Shown here piece by piece: positions 31,286 to 38,908 of a stretch of 64,000 bases of DNA. The first letter of the stretch is position 1. Each line of letters opens with the position of its first letter. The translations under genes were made by a program, and so were the position numbers. Where the stretch lies: NCBI RefSeq assembly GCF_025685645.1, contig NZ_JAGSYF010000002.1:804906-868905 (forward strand), given 5' to 3'. Under the pieces are notes generated by a model. It searched no databases. It had not been told where the DNA came from and saw only the letters and a program-made list of their open reading frames with translations. This DNA comes from Edaphobacter bradus (GTDB lineage: Bacteria; Acidobacteriota; Terriglobia; Terriglobales; Acidobacteriaceae).

Positions 31286-31365
31286 CCGGTATCGATCTTG
31301 AGAAGGACGTCGAAGGCGTCCGGGTTCTCGGTTGCGGTGTAGCCGAGTGTGTAGGTTGGGCAAAA
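31282..31365 (-). pseudogene. Possible 3' remnant of a gene beside rnpB
   Basis: On the minus strand the 28 codons before the stop at 31282-31284 read PTYTLGYTATENPDAFDVLL KIDTG, convincingly protein-like. The frame continues only into the 5' half of rnpB, where it cannot be coding in parallel with the RNA. This suggests the tail of a gene whose body was lost. It overlaps the last bases of the upstream gene by its stop codon. Confidence 0.35.
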
Positions 31366-31369
31366 GAGG

Positions 31370-31375
31370 TACACT
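31370..31375 (+). promoter_or_regulatory. Probable -10 element of rnpB
   Basis: TACACT at 31370-31375 places the start of transcription near 31381, matching the 5' edge of helix P1 of the RNase P RNA. No clear -35 hexamer is visible at the expected distance. Confidence 0.45.
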
Positions 31376-31379
31376 GGAG

Positions 31380-31848
31380 GAGCAGGCGGCCGGATGATCG
31401 CTGCCGCTCGGGTCCGCGAGGACGTTGGGCGGGGGAGGAAAGTCCGAACTCCGCAGGGCAGTGTGCCGGATAACGTCCGGGACTGATGCTTGAAGGCATC
31501 AGGACGGCCAGTGCCACAGAGAACATACCGCCTCCGCAGCGCAAGCGGCGAAGGTAAGGGTGAAAAGGTGCGGTAAGAGCGCACCGCGCGGTCAGTAATG
31601 AACGCGGCAGGGTAAACCCCACACGGAGCAAGACCAAATAGGCAGGGATGCTGCCGCTACTCTCCAGGCGGCAGCGGCGTATCGGCCCGATGCGCCCAGG
31701 CGGAGAGATCGGCAGCTAATCCAGAAACTTCGTTTCTGCTTAGTTGCTATAGCCGAAACCTGCGGGTAGGTTGCTGGAGCGGCGCAGTAATGCGTCGCCT
31801 AGAGGAATGATCGTCTAGAACAGAATTCGGCTTACGAGCCGTCTGCAT
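31380..31848 (+). ncRNA. rnpB: RNase P RNA (class A)
   Basis: Catalytic RNA that trims 5' leaders from tRNA precursors together with RnpA (45644-46036). Universally conserved blocks are present: GAGGAAAGTCCGAACTCC (about 31435), CACAGAGAACATACC, GGTAAGGGTGAAAAGGTG, AAACCCCACACGGAGCAAGA and AGAGGAATGATCGTCTAGA (31801-31819). The terminal helix P1 pairs GCAGGCGGC (31382-31390) with GCCGTCTGC (31838-31846). Length of about 470 nt is large for the class, with an expanded region around 31670-31790. A terminator follows. Two partial copies of its 3' end are found downstream (33718-33816 and 34486-34512). Confidence 0.95.
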
Positions 31849-31852
31849 GATG

Positions 31853-31899
31853 TGGCCCCGGAGATCGCGAAATCGGTCCCGGGGCCATCAACATTTTTC
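31853..31899 (+). terminator. rnpB terminator
   Basis: TGGCCCCGG (31853-31861) pairs with CCGGGGCCA (31879-31887), followed by TCAACATTTTTC. It is duplicated with changes at 33770-33816. Confidence 0.8.
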
Positions 31900-31964
31900 T
31901 TGAAATTCGACAATGCCGCCCTGAAACTGAACTGGCGTCACCACCGCGTCACAGAGGAGTACCG

Positions 31965-33722
31965 ATGCCGCGCTACCATGTCGTACTTGTCACACTGATA
32001 CTCCTTCTGCTAACAGCCTGCAGCAACAACACAACACCGCCCGCGCCTGTATTCAGCAGCACGCCGGTTACGCAGGCTGTTGAGGGGTCGCCTTACGCCT
32101 ACCAGCTCGCGGCAAGCGGCACCGCGGTTACGTTCTCCTTGACCAACGCCCCGAGCGGCGCGACGCTCAGCGGGAATACGGTCTCGTGGACACCCACGGC
32201 GCAACAATCCCGGGTCCTGAACAACTTCAACGTAACTGCGACCGCGTCAGGCGGAGCATCGGCGACACAGTCCTGGGCGGTGACGCCATCCGGTACCATC
32301 CGCATCAGCCGTATCGATACGTTGTGGAATGAAAGCGGCTCAACAACTGCTCCTTTCGACTGGAGTCGCCCGGACCCTTACCCTGTTGCAGCGCTCGTGC
32401 CGCAACAGGATGGCTCCTTCCAGTCACTCTCTGGAACCGCCGGTGCGAATGGGGCCTTTGAGATTCCCAATGTCCCCGCCGGATACTACTGGTTGAGGCT
32501 TGGACTGCGCGATACGTACTGGACCAGCAGCAGCACCTTCGATGTGGGCAGCGACTTCTTTTTTCCAGTCACCAACGGCGCTGCTCCAACCACTTCGACG
32601 ACCTACATCAATTTCAATTTCACGTCTCTGGAGGCGACAGCTACGAGAGGGCTGTTGCAGGTCGATACTCCCGAATTGGGCGCGCTGCACTATTTGGCTT
32701 CGACGAATGCGGGTTCCACCACATTCTTCGGAGGATTTGGGATTGGCAGTAACCTCGATTTTTCCGTGATAAAGAATGCGTTCGTAAGGCAGTACGAACC
32801 GGCTGCGTTTGGGTCTGTGAACGGATACGTACTGGGCCCCGCACTTACGCTCTCGAACCTGTCCTTGACGACCGGCGGAACCAACACGATCAGTGGAGCG
32901 CTGGATCATCCAGTTCCGGCATCGATCAACCTCAGCGTCAAAGGTTCCGCGTGGGCGCCCCTGTTTGACCACATTGCGCCAACCGCGCCAACCGCTGTGG
33001 GAGGCGCCTTCTACCTCTCCGTACTACCCTATATCTCCGCCGACGGCCCAAACGTGTCGCTCTCAAACCCGATCGATCTCATTTGGACCAAGGAGAACAG
33101 CACCTCTATCTTCAGCTTACGCTCCTGCGCCACGAATCCGCCTTTCTTCACGAATCCGCCTTTGACAACCGATGTGGAAGCCGGGACTGTCCAATACAGT
33201 GATCCATTCCCCATCACCTGGAGACGCACCTTCCGCGTTTGCCACAGTGGTTCGGTGGACGTTCCGGTGCCCGGAGGCACAACCCAGAACATCAATTTGA
33301 CCAATAGCCAGACCACCTCACTGCCAACCGCGACAGTCAAACCGCTGATCTCAGCGGTGCAGAACCCGAAGATCAACGGCGCCGACCTCTTCGCGGCCGC
33401 AACAATCAACGGCACGACTGTGACGCTCACTTGGGACCCGCCCGCGATTGGCGCACCGTACGGTTATAGCGTTGACATCCTGAGCCCAGCAACATTGGTG
33501 GGCGGCGGCACAGTCGGATATTTTTCCTCAACAACGTTGAGCACGGCAAAGACCTCGATGACAATACCGCCCAATCTGCTGGCGTCCGGGAAGACTTACT
33601 TGTTCACCATTACGGCGCTGGCCGACGGAAAGGCCAACATGGAAACAAGCCCGCACCGCTCCTCGCTTCCCGTTGGCAGTGCTGACGTGATATCGGCCCC
33701 GATAACCACAGCCGCAAACTAG
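31965..33722 (+). CDS. Lipoprotein with Ig-like domains
   Basis: 585 residues. Lipobox LLTACSN puts the acylated Cys at 19. The N-terminal domain (about 30-110) resembles a putative-Ig/cadherin-type module (PVTQAVEGSPYAYQLAASGTAVTFSLTNAPSGATLSGNTVSWTPTAQQ). The middle holds carboxypeptidase-like repeats (GAFEIPNVPAGYYWLRLGL) and the C-terminus a fibronectin-III-like segment (TVTLTWDPPAIGAPYGYSVDILSP). Probably a surface lipoprotein. The gene lies between rnpB and a copy of the rnpB 3' end, and its TAG stop codon is the first bases of that copy (CTAGAGG), so it may have been brought in with it. No integrase or mobility gene is next to it. Confidence 0.75.
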   Translation: MPRYHVVLVTLILLLLTACSNNTTPPAPVFSSTPVTQAVEGSPYAYQLAASGTAVTFSLTNAPSGATLSGNTVSWTPTAQQSRVLNNFNVTATASGGASATQSWAVTPSGTIRISRIDTLWNESGSTTAPFDWSRPDPYPVAALVPQQDGSFQSLSGTAGANGAFEIPNVPAGYYWLRLGLRDTYWTSSSTFDVGSDFFFPVTNGAAPTTSTTYINFNFTSLEATATRGLLQVDTPELGALHYLASTNAGSTTFFGGFGIGSNLDFSVIKNAFVRQYEPAAFGSVNGYVLGPALTLSNLSLTTGGTNTISGALDHPVPASINLSVKGSAWAPLFDHIAPTAPTAVGGAFYLSVLPYISADGPNVSLSNPIDLIWTKENSTSIFSLRSCATNPPFFTNPPLTTDVEAGTVQYSDPFPITWRRTFRVCHSGSVDVPVPGGTTQNINLTNSQTTSLPTATVKPLISAVQNPKINGADLFAAATINGTTVTLTWDPPAIGAPYGYSVDILSPATLVGGGTVGYFSSTTLSTAKTSMTIPPNLLASGKTYLFTITALADGKANMETSPHRSSLPVGSADVISAPITTAAN

Positions 33723-33816
33723 AGGATGATCGCCTAGAACAGAATTAGGCTTACAAGCCGTCTGCCTGATGTGGCCCCGGAGATCGCAAAAACGGTCCCC
33801 GGGTCATCAAATTTTT
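33718..33816 (+). repeat. Partial duplicate of the rnpB 3' end and terminator
   Basis: From CTAGAGG onward the sequence follows 31798-31895 with about nine differences: AGAGG-ATGATCGCCTAGAAC, AGAATTAGGCTTACAAGCCG, TCTGCCTGATGTGGCCCCGG, AGATCGCAAAAACGGTCCCC GGGTCATCAAATTTTTG. It contains the 3' strand of helix P1 and the terminator, but not the catalytic core, so it is not an RNase P gene. Confidence 0.9.
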
Positions 33817-33841
33817 GATGGCTAGCGATATGCATATCCAG

Positions 33842-34474
33842 TTACCGCGACACTAACTGTTTTTGTGCGGAAGAGAGGTTACGGAGAAGAGCGATCAAAT
33901 CAGGAACATCTGCTCTCGGGCCGAAGAGATCCACCGACCAGAGGTCATCCTTGGAAGAACATGAAACCTGCCACGCGGGGAGCTTACCGAGGTTAGGGGA
34001 AATGCACGAATAATGGGCGGCAATATCTGAATCCAGCGGTAGTGACTCTAACCTGAAGTCTGTTCCCAATTTCGAAGCCAGAGTCTGAAGATTTTCCGTC
34101 ATCACTTGTACGTTTTGATGATGAAGACGTTGATGATAATCAAGTGACGGATCTCTGCGGATGGAAATGAATTCAGGAGGTTTCGCGGCTCCAAATCGAG
34201 CTCGATCAAGTGTTAGCGAAATCGCTCGTTGACCTGCGGGCTCTTCTGCCTCCTTCCACATCCACGGCACTTTTATGTTGAATCCGTCGTATGTAACAGT
34301 CGATCGATGCACGATGCTCCAAGCGCAAGTCTCCAAAACGGTCCCAAGAGATTCATAACCCCAACTCGCTATAAGAACGAGGCAAAGAATGATCCATATG
34401 GGCTTTGTAGGAAGCTTGATATCCCGGTTCCACCAGCGATCTCTATTTCCGAGAATCATGCAGACAGAGTACAA
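33842..34474 (-). CDS. Hypothetical protein with one transmembrane helix
   Basis: 210 residues. A basic N-terminus with WWNRDIKLPTKP precedes a single membrane segment (IWIILCLVLIASWGYESLG, about 27-46). The extracytoplasmic part has STVTYDGFNIKVPWMWKEAEEPAGQRAISLTLDRARF, IRRDPSLDYHQRLHHQ and SCISPNLGKLPAWQVSCSSKDDLWSVDLFGPRADVPDLIALLRNLS. The start may be internal (ATG for MILGNRD). It stands between two partial copies of the rnpB 3' end on the opposite strand and is less GC-rich than the neighbours, in line with an acquired cassette. Function unknown. Confidence 0.6.
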   Translation of the reverse strand: MYSVCMILGNRDRWWNRDIKLPTKPIWIILCLVLIASWGYESLGTVLETCAWSIVHRSTVTYDGFNIKVPWMWKEAEEPAGQRAISLTLDRARFGAAKPPEFISIRRDPSLDYHQRLHHQNVQVMTENLQTLASKLGTDFRLESLPLDSDIAAHYSCISPNLGKLPAWQVSCSSKDDLWSVDLFGPRADVPDLIALLRNLSSAQKQLVSR

Positions 34475-34485
34475 GCGGGCTTACG

Positions 34486-34512
34486 TGTCGCCTAGAGGAA
34501 TGATCGCCTAGA
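34486..34512 (+). repeat. Short third copy of the rnpB 3' segment
   Basis: GTCGCCTAGAGGAATGATCG CCTAGA matches 31794-31819 of rnpB (GTCGCCTAGAGGAATGATCG TCTAGA) at 25 of 26 positions. The flanking sequences on both sides differ, so the shared core is about 26 bases. Confidence 0.85.
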
Positions 34513-34547
34513 CAAGACAAATGCGGATTTTGGCTGGGATAGAGGGT

Positions 34548-34597
34548 TCGTTCCCACCCTTCGCAAAAGCGCGAAGGATGGGGCACCCGAGCGGTTG
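34548..34597. repeat. Palindromic repeat A
   Basis: CCCACCCTTCGCAAAAGCGC GAAGGATGGGGCACCCGAGC. Stem CCTTCGC/GCGAAGG, clamp CCCA/TGGGGCACCC, with a very short loop. It abuts the end of the secretin-like gene. Confidence 0.85.
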
Positions 34598-34613
34598 TGA
34601 CTCTGAGAAAAGC

Positions 34614-35396
34614 CTATTGAACGAGTTCCATGACTACGTCGATATCGAGATGCCGCGTGGTGCCGGGGACATCGAGCGATCCGAGGACGAGCGGTTTGCC
34701 TGGGGTCAGGAACGATGTGCCTTCGAGTGCGGTCTGGCGTACTACAGGGTCCTGCGGGCCCATGCCCGACTTCTCTTCGTCGACACTTAATTGCTCCACC
34801 TTTGTCCGCAGCCTGACTCCGTTAGCGAACTCATCCAGCGTCGCGTCGAAGTTCATTCCGATATCAAGATAGGTGAACTGCTGCTGCACCTGGGAGCTGC
34901 CCGTGCTGTAAGACCCTGTCACGACCGGCACCTTGGCGCCTTGTTTGAGCTGTGTCCTCAGTCCGGTGACGACGACCATGGAGTAGTGTTGCGATCCGAC
35001 GCGCTTGCCGCCGTCTATGTCGGTGATGGTGTAGGTGAGGCGATACGTCATCTTCGACTGCGACCACTTCTTGGGCTGGTCGAGGTCGTTGAGGATCTTT
35101 CGCGCGAGCACGAGCTGGTCGGGCGTGCTTTCCACGATGATGGCGTTCCCCGACGGCACGAGAGTCATCTTGTCGCGCGGGTCGAGCAGGTTACGGAGCG
35201 CGGTGAGGAGTTCGTTGGCCTCCTGCGGCTGGCTGACGTTGGTGAGGGTGAAGGTCTGGACCGAGGTTGGGACCGGCTTCGCGGCGGCAGGCTCAGGGTT
35301 TGGTTTTGCGGCGGCAGGCTCAGTCTGCGCCCATGTAGTCGAGGCACCCAAGACCAGGGCCAAGGTCACGCTAAAGATTCCGCTGGCAAGCTTCAT
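34614..35396 (-). CDS. Exported secretin N-domain-like protein
   Basis: 260 residues from ATG 35396 (MKLASGIFSVTLALVLGASTTWAQ, signal peptide). An upstream ATG at 35429 overlaps the preceding stop codon (ATGA) and could also be used. After a Pro/Ala linker, VQTFTLTNVSQPQEANELLTALRNLLDPRDKMTLVPSGNAIIVESTPDQLVLARKILNDLDQP (about 43-108) is the secretin N1/N2-type ring-forming domain. The rest is beta-rich without a secretin pore domain. Last gene of a sigma factor / membrane regulator / effector operon; it could assemble a periplasmic ring or act as the operon's sensor. Function inferred only. Confidence 0.7.
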   Translation of the reverse strand: MKLASGIFSVTLALVLGASTTWAQTEPAAAKPNPEPAAAKPVPTSVQTFTLTNVSQPQEANELLTALRNLLDPRDKMTLVPSGNAIIVESTPDQLVLARKILNDLDQPKKWSQSKMTYRLTYTITDIDGGKRVGSQHYSMVVVTGLRTQLKQGAKVPVVTGSYSTGSSQVQQQFTYLDIGMNFDATLDEFANGVRLRTKVEQLSVDEEKSGMGPQDPVVRQTALEGTSFLTPGKPLVLGSLDVPGTTRHLDIDVVMELVQ

Positions 35397-35425
35397 ATTT
35401 CGTTTCCCTTTCGTGCAATTCGATG

Positions 35426-36070
35426 TCATTCGTTATCCGCCGTCTTTGGTGGTTCAAAGAATCGCTGAAATTCTTCTTCCTCCTGCGCGTCCCGTGCGGC
35501 TCGCAGAGCTGGGTTCAAAGAGGCGAGTTCTACGGCGGCGCCTTTGTGCACGATGCGCAGCAGGAGCCTCTCCTGCTGGGTAAGAGGCAGCGGCGGAGGC
35601 GGCTGGCTGGCGGCACGCGTCTCGTCAAGAGCAACGGAGTCCATGTTGCGAGCGGTGGTTGCTCTCCGCGGATTTGTCGCTCTCGCTGATCGCAGGATTG
35701 CCGCTGGTTGAGGAGGTTGTGTCGTCTTCACGACCAGTTCCGGGGGCGCTGGAGGCAGCGACCCTGCGGGGGAGCGATCTAACTTTGAGGATGCGGGAGC
35801 GTGTCCGTGCGGGTGGAGCGCGGGGAGCATTATGACGATGCCGATCATGCTTGCAAGAGCGACGCCACATAGTGCAACCGGACGAGCCGGGATACCTGGC
35901 CGCATCGGTATCAACCGGTCCATCGGTATCAATTGGTCGGGGGCTGATCGAGACTGAGCCGGTGCGTGAGCCTGTAGAGCCTCCATGATGCGGCGCTCCA
36001 TTCCGGGAGACGCATGGGCGGCACATAAGCCCGCGAGCACCTTTTCAATTGTTTCTTCGGAGTTGCTCAT
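35426..36070 (-). CDS. Putative anti-sigma factor, single-span membrane protein
   Basis: 214 residues, overlapping the sigma factor gene upstream by ATGA and the next gene by the same amount. A short cytoplasmic domain (EETIEKVLAGLCAAHASPGMERRIMEALQAHAP) precedes one membrane helix (VALCGVALASMIGIVIMLPAL, about 66-86). The external part is Pro-rich and ends with a charged coil (RLLLRIVHKGAAVELASLNPALRAARDAQEEEEFQRFFEPP). The HxxxCxxC zinc motif of classical ZAS anti-sigma factors is absent. The assignment rests on position and topology. An 18-bp tandem repeat encodes LIPMDRLIPM at about 46-55. Confidence 0.65.
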   Translation of the reverse strand: MSNSEETIEKVLAGLCAAHASPGMERRIMEALQAHAPAQSRSAPDQLIPMDRLIPMRPGIPARPVALCGVALASMIGIVIMLPALHPHGHAPASSKLDRSPAGSLPPAPPELVVKTTQPPQPAAILRSARATNPRRATTARNMDSVALDETRAASQPPPPLPLTQQERLLLRIVHKGAAVELASLNPALRAARDAQEEEEFQRFFEPPKTADNE

Positions 36071-36633
36071 CGCTTGCTCTCTCCTTTCTCGAGCCTCTCG
36101 CGTAGCCGCGCTCTTGCGCGGAAGAGCAGCGCTCGAATGGCAGACTCGCTTCGTCCCAAAATCTTTGACATCTCAGCCACGCTCAACTCGTCGAGCGAGG
36201 AGAGCAGCAGAACGTGGCGCTCTGCTTTGGGCAGTCGTTCCAACTCACGCAGAACGGCGTTCATTCGCTGGGCCTCGTTGAGGGCCTCGTCGGCCGGGAC
36301 GCTTGTGGCGGCGAGAGTCTGGGCGAAGCTCTCATCCATCTGCTCGGGCCGGATGCGGCGGCGGCGATCGATGGCGAGATTCCATGTGATGCGGACGAGC
36401 CACACGCGTATGTCACGCACCGCGGGCAGAGAGCGGCGATGCTCGAGGACGCGAACGAAGGCGTCCTGGACTACGTCCTCGGCCTCGGCCCGGCTGCGCA
36501 GAACGGAGTGGGCTACGCGGAATAGCAGCGTGGAATAGGTCTCCACAAGAGCCGTAAGGTCGATCTCCGATCCTACGTTCTCTATGGAAGACAACACCAG
36601 ACTGCATTCCTCGATCGATGCCATAAGTCCCAT
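36067..36633 (-). CDS. ECF RNA polymerase sigma factor
   Basis: 188 residues. Region 2: VETYSTLLFRVAHSVLRSRAEAEDVVQDAFVRVLEHRRSLPAVRDIRVWLVRITWNLAIDRRRR (about 28-92). Region 4: RELERLPKAERHVLLLSSLDELSVAEMSKILGRSESAIRALLFRARARLRERL (about 127-180), a clear helix-turn-helix. It is first in an operon with the membrane regulator and the secretin-like protein, all with 4-base overlaps, so the downstream membrane protein is its likely anti-sigma factor. Confidence 0.93.
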   Translation of the reverse strand: MGLMASIEECSLVLSSIENVGSEIDLTALVETYSTLLFRVAHSVLRSRAEAEDVVQDAFVRVLEHRRSLPAVRDIRVWLVRITWNLAIDRRRRIRPEQMDESFAQTLAATSVPADEALNEAQRMNAVLRELERLPKAERHVLLLSSLDELSVAEMSKILGRSESAIRALLFRARARLRERLEKGESKR

Positions 36634-36743
36634 CTATCCTGACAGACGTGCGAGGGGAGGATTCGCTCGGGAATAATTATTGAAGGGCAGTTTTGTCTTC
36701 ATGGAGCTAGCAGAATCGCAATGCCGCAAGGGTCGAGATGCGT

Positions 36744-37358
36744 TCATGACGCAATCACCGGGGCTTCAACCAACCGTAGAACGTACAGGGTCGCACCCAC
36801 AATCTGGAAGGTTTCAGGATGATGATTGAAATGACTTAACATGATGACCCATCTTGGACCGTGCCGACGGACGTCGCGGACGATCTCGCCAGCAAGTCTT
36901 CGTTCAATGTAGCCAAGCTGGCACCCGTCATCTGTGCAGATCGCGAGGGCATTGGGATCGTAGGGATTGTCTGGTTCGTGGATGAGCGTTAACATATCGC
37001 CCACTTTGCAATCTTCCAAGATTCGCCTTCGCCGAGTACCGTCTTCGTTCTTGTGCGAAACGCCTGCGATTTTCGTATGGAAACTTTTATCCGTTGGACC
37101 ATACTTTTTCTCGAGCGCTTCTTTGAACGCTAGGTCATGCGCATGCTGGCGCTCGATCATCTCCTGCGCTACCTTGTCCCAATCAATTGCATTACCGACC
37201 AATTGCTTCGCGGGGGGTGGCGGGTCAGGCGTGATTCGCGCTTCCTCCGTGCTGTTCGGCAACGTTGAGCCCGGGGAACGGCCCAACCGAGAAAGAAACG
37301 CGACGCATACGACGGCAGCCAAAGAGACCGCAAGAAGGAATAATCCAGTACTTTCCAT
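36744..37358 (-). CDS. HIRAN-domain protein with N-terminal membrane anchor
   Basis: 204 residues. N-terminal hydrophobic segment (GLFLLAVSLAAVVCVAFLSRL, about 5-25), a Pro-rich linker, a charged helix, then a HIRAN domain (about 95-165): FHTKIAGVSHKNEDGTRRRRILEDCKVGDMLTLIHEPDNPYDPNALAICTDDGCQLGYIERRLAGEIV. HIRAN domains bind 3' ends of DNA in helicases such as HLTF, but stand-alone bacterial versions have unknown roles. The membrane anchor is unusual for a nucleic-acid domain. Monocistronic. Confidence 0.8.
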   Translation of the reverse strand: MESTGLFLLAVSLAAVVCVAFLSRLGRSPGSTLPNSTEEARITPDPPPPAKQLVGNAIDWDKVAQEMIERQHAHDLAFKEALEKKYGPTDKSFHTKIAGVSHKNEDGTRRRRILEDCKVGDMLTLIHEPDNPYDPNALAICTDDGCQLGYIERRLAGEIVRDVRRHGPRWVIMLSHFNHHPETFQIVGATLYVLRLVEAPVIAS

Positions 37359-37427
37359 CGTGCCTTCCTGATTGTCCGGGGAGGTCTACGAAATTAACAC
37401 GACAACACAAAAAATCACTAGGAGAAA

Positions 37428-37559
37428 ATGAGCGAGACAGCCTACTCCCCTGCTACTCCTGCATCGGACATCGTCGATGTCATCGGACCGCCTGAGCTAA
37501 AGGCGCCGGGCCACGACAATGCTTCGCGTACGCTCTTCCGCGTGTCTTCACCGGGCTAG
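37428..37559 (+). pseudogene. Truncated copy of the 5' end of the Fsr-type transporter gene
   Basis: A 43-residue frame with its own ribosome binding site (TAGGAGAAA). It reads MSETAYSPATPASDIVDVIG, PPELKAPGHDNASRTLFRVSSPG and stops. The intact gene at 37619 begins MSETTYSPSPAQDIVDVIG, PSEPKAQGTEATRTLFRV. The two differ by many mostly synonymous or conservative changes, so this is the head of a diverged tandem paralog whose body has been deleted. It could still be translated as a small peptide. Confidence 0.75.
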
Positions 37560-37618
37560 GCAGCTTTTGCTTTTGTGGCTGGTGTTTTCTTAACTGGCTA
37601 GAATAGTGGTAGGACCCC

Positions 37619-38908
37619 ATGAGCGAGACAACCTACTCCCCTTCACCTGCACAGGACATTGTTGATGTTATCGGGCCGTCTGAGCCGAAGGCTCAGGGTA
37701 CTGAAGCTACGCGCACTTTGTTTCGCGTGCTTGCGGCGGTGAGCTTCTGCCACCTTTTGAACGACCTGGTGCAGTCGCTGCTGCCTTCGATCTATCCGAT
37801 TCTGAAGAGCTCGTTTCATCTCGACTTCACGCACCTCGGGCTGCTGACGCTGACCTACCAGAGTGTTGCGTCGCTGCTGCAGCCGCTCATCGGGCGGTAC
37901 ACAGATGGCAAACCTGTTCCTTACTCGCTCTCGATCGGGATGAGCTTTTCGCTTGTCGGGCTTGTGCTGCTGGCGTTCGCTCCTACGTTCACGTGGCTGC
38001 TCATCGCATCGTGCTTCGTCGGCATTGGCTCGGCGATCTTTCACCCGGAGAGCTCGCGCATTGCGCGGATGGCCTCAGGGGGAAAGCATGGGTTTGCGCA
38101 GTCGTTCTTCCAGGTGGGAGGCAATACCGGCGGAGCGATCGGGCCGCTGCTCGCGGCGCTGATCGTGCTTCCGCGCGGACAACGCGGGATGGCGTGGTTT
38201 ACGATTCCGACGCTGGTCGGCATTATGGTGCTGCTGCGCGTGGGCCGCTGGTATAAGACGCGCAATACGGCTGCGAAGAGCCATGCGAGTTTGCAGGGCC
38301 ACAGCCATCTCTCGCTCTCGCGGTTTCAGGTTGGTTCGGCGATCGCTGTGCTGATGGCGCTGATCTTCTCGAAGTTTTTCTACCTGGCGAGCCTGACCAG
38401 CTACTACACGTTTTATCTGATCACGCGCTTCCATGTTTCGGTGCGCGAGTCGCAGATTCTGCTGTTTGTCTTTCTTGCGGCAGTGGCGGCAGGAACGCTT
38501 ATCGGCGGCTCGGCGGGCGATCGCTATGGACGCAAGCTTGTTATCTGGATCTCGATCCTGGGAGTGCTGCCGTTCTCGCTGGTGCTTCCGTATGCGAGTC
38601 TCCCGTTGACGGCGATACTGTCGGTCATCATCGGCTTCATCCTGTCGTCGGCCTTCTCGGCGATTCTGGTGTACGCGCAGGAGCTGCTGCCGGGCCGCGT
38701 GGGGATGATCTCCGGGCTGTTCTTCGGAGTAGCGTTCGGCATGGGCGGCATCGGGGCCGCGGCGCTGGGCAAGCTTGCGGATTCAACGAGCATCCTCTTC
38801 GTGTATCACGTGTGTTCGTACCTGCCGGCGATTGGATTGTTGACTGGATTCCTGCCTAACCTTGAGCCGCATGGCGCGAGGCAGGCGGTTACAATCTCCG
38901 AAGCATGA
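37619..38908 (+). CDS. MFS exporter, fosmidomycin resistance (Fsr) type
   Basis: 429 residues, twelve predicted membrane spans. The family phrase SFCHLLNDLVQSLLPSIYPILKSSFHLDFTHLGLLTLTYQSVASLLQPLIGRYTDGKP (about 42-100) followed by GIGSAIFHPESSRIARMASGGKHGFAQSFFQVGGNTGGAIGPLLAA (about 133-178) is diagnostic of the Fsr branch of the major facilitator superfamily. Probably a drug/proton antiporter or metabolite exporter; the real substrate is unknown. Its stop overlaps the ruvA start (ATGA), so ruvA is translationally coupled to it. A truncated copy of its 5' end lies just upstream. Confidence 0.9.
   Translation: MSETTYSPSPAQDIVDVIGPSEPKAQGTEATRTLFRVLAAVSFCHLLNDLVQSLLPSIYPILKSSFHLDFTHLGLLTLTYQSVASLLQPLIGRYTDGKPVPYSLSIGMSFSLVGLVLLAFAPTFTWLLIASCFVGIGSAIFHPESSRIARMASGGKHGFAQSFFQVGGNTGGAIGPLLAALIVLPRGQRGMAWFTIPTLVGIMVLLRVGRWYKTRNTAAKSHASLQGHSHLSLSRFQVGSAIAVLMALIFSKFFYLASLTSYYTFYLITRFHVSVRESQILLFVFLAAVAAGTLIGGSAGDRYGRKLVIWISILGVLPFSLVLPYASLPLTAILSVIIGFILSSAFSAILVYAQELLPGRVGMISGLFFGVAFGMGGIGAAALGKLADSTSILFVYHVCSYLPAIGLLTGFLPNLEPHGARQAVTISEA

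Noticed and set aside
33718..33816. Second RNase P RNA gene
   Set aside because: Only the 3' part (helix P1 strand and terminator) is present; the catalytic core blocks are missing.
36067..36633. Zinc-binding anti-sigma pair for the ECF factor
   Set aside because: The downstream protein lacks HxxxCxxC, so I call it an anti-sigma factor only by position and topology, not as a ZAS protein.
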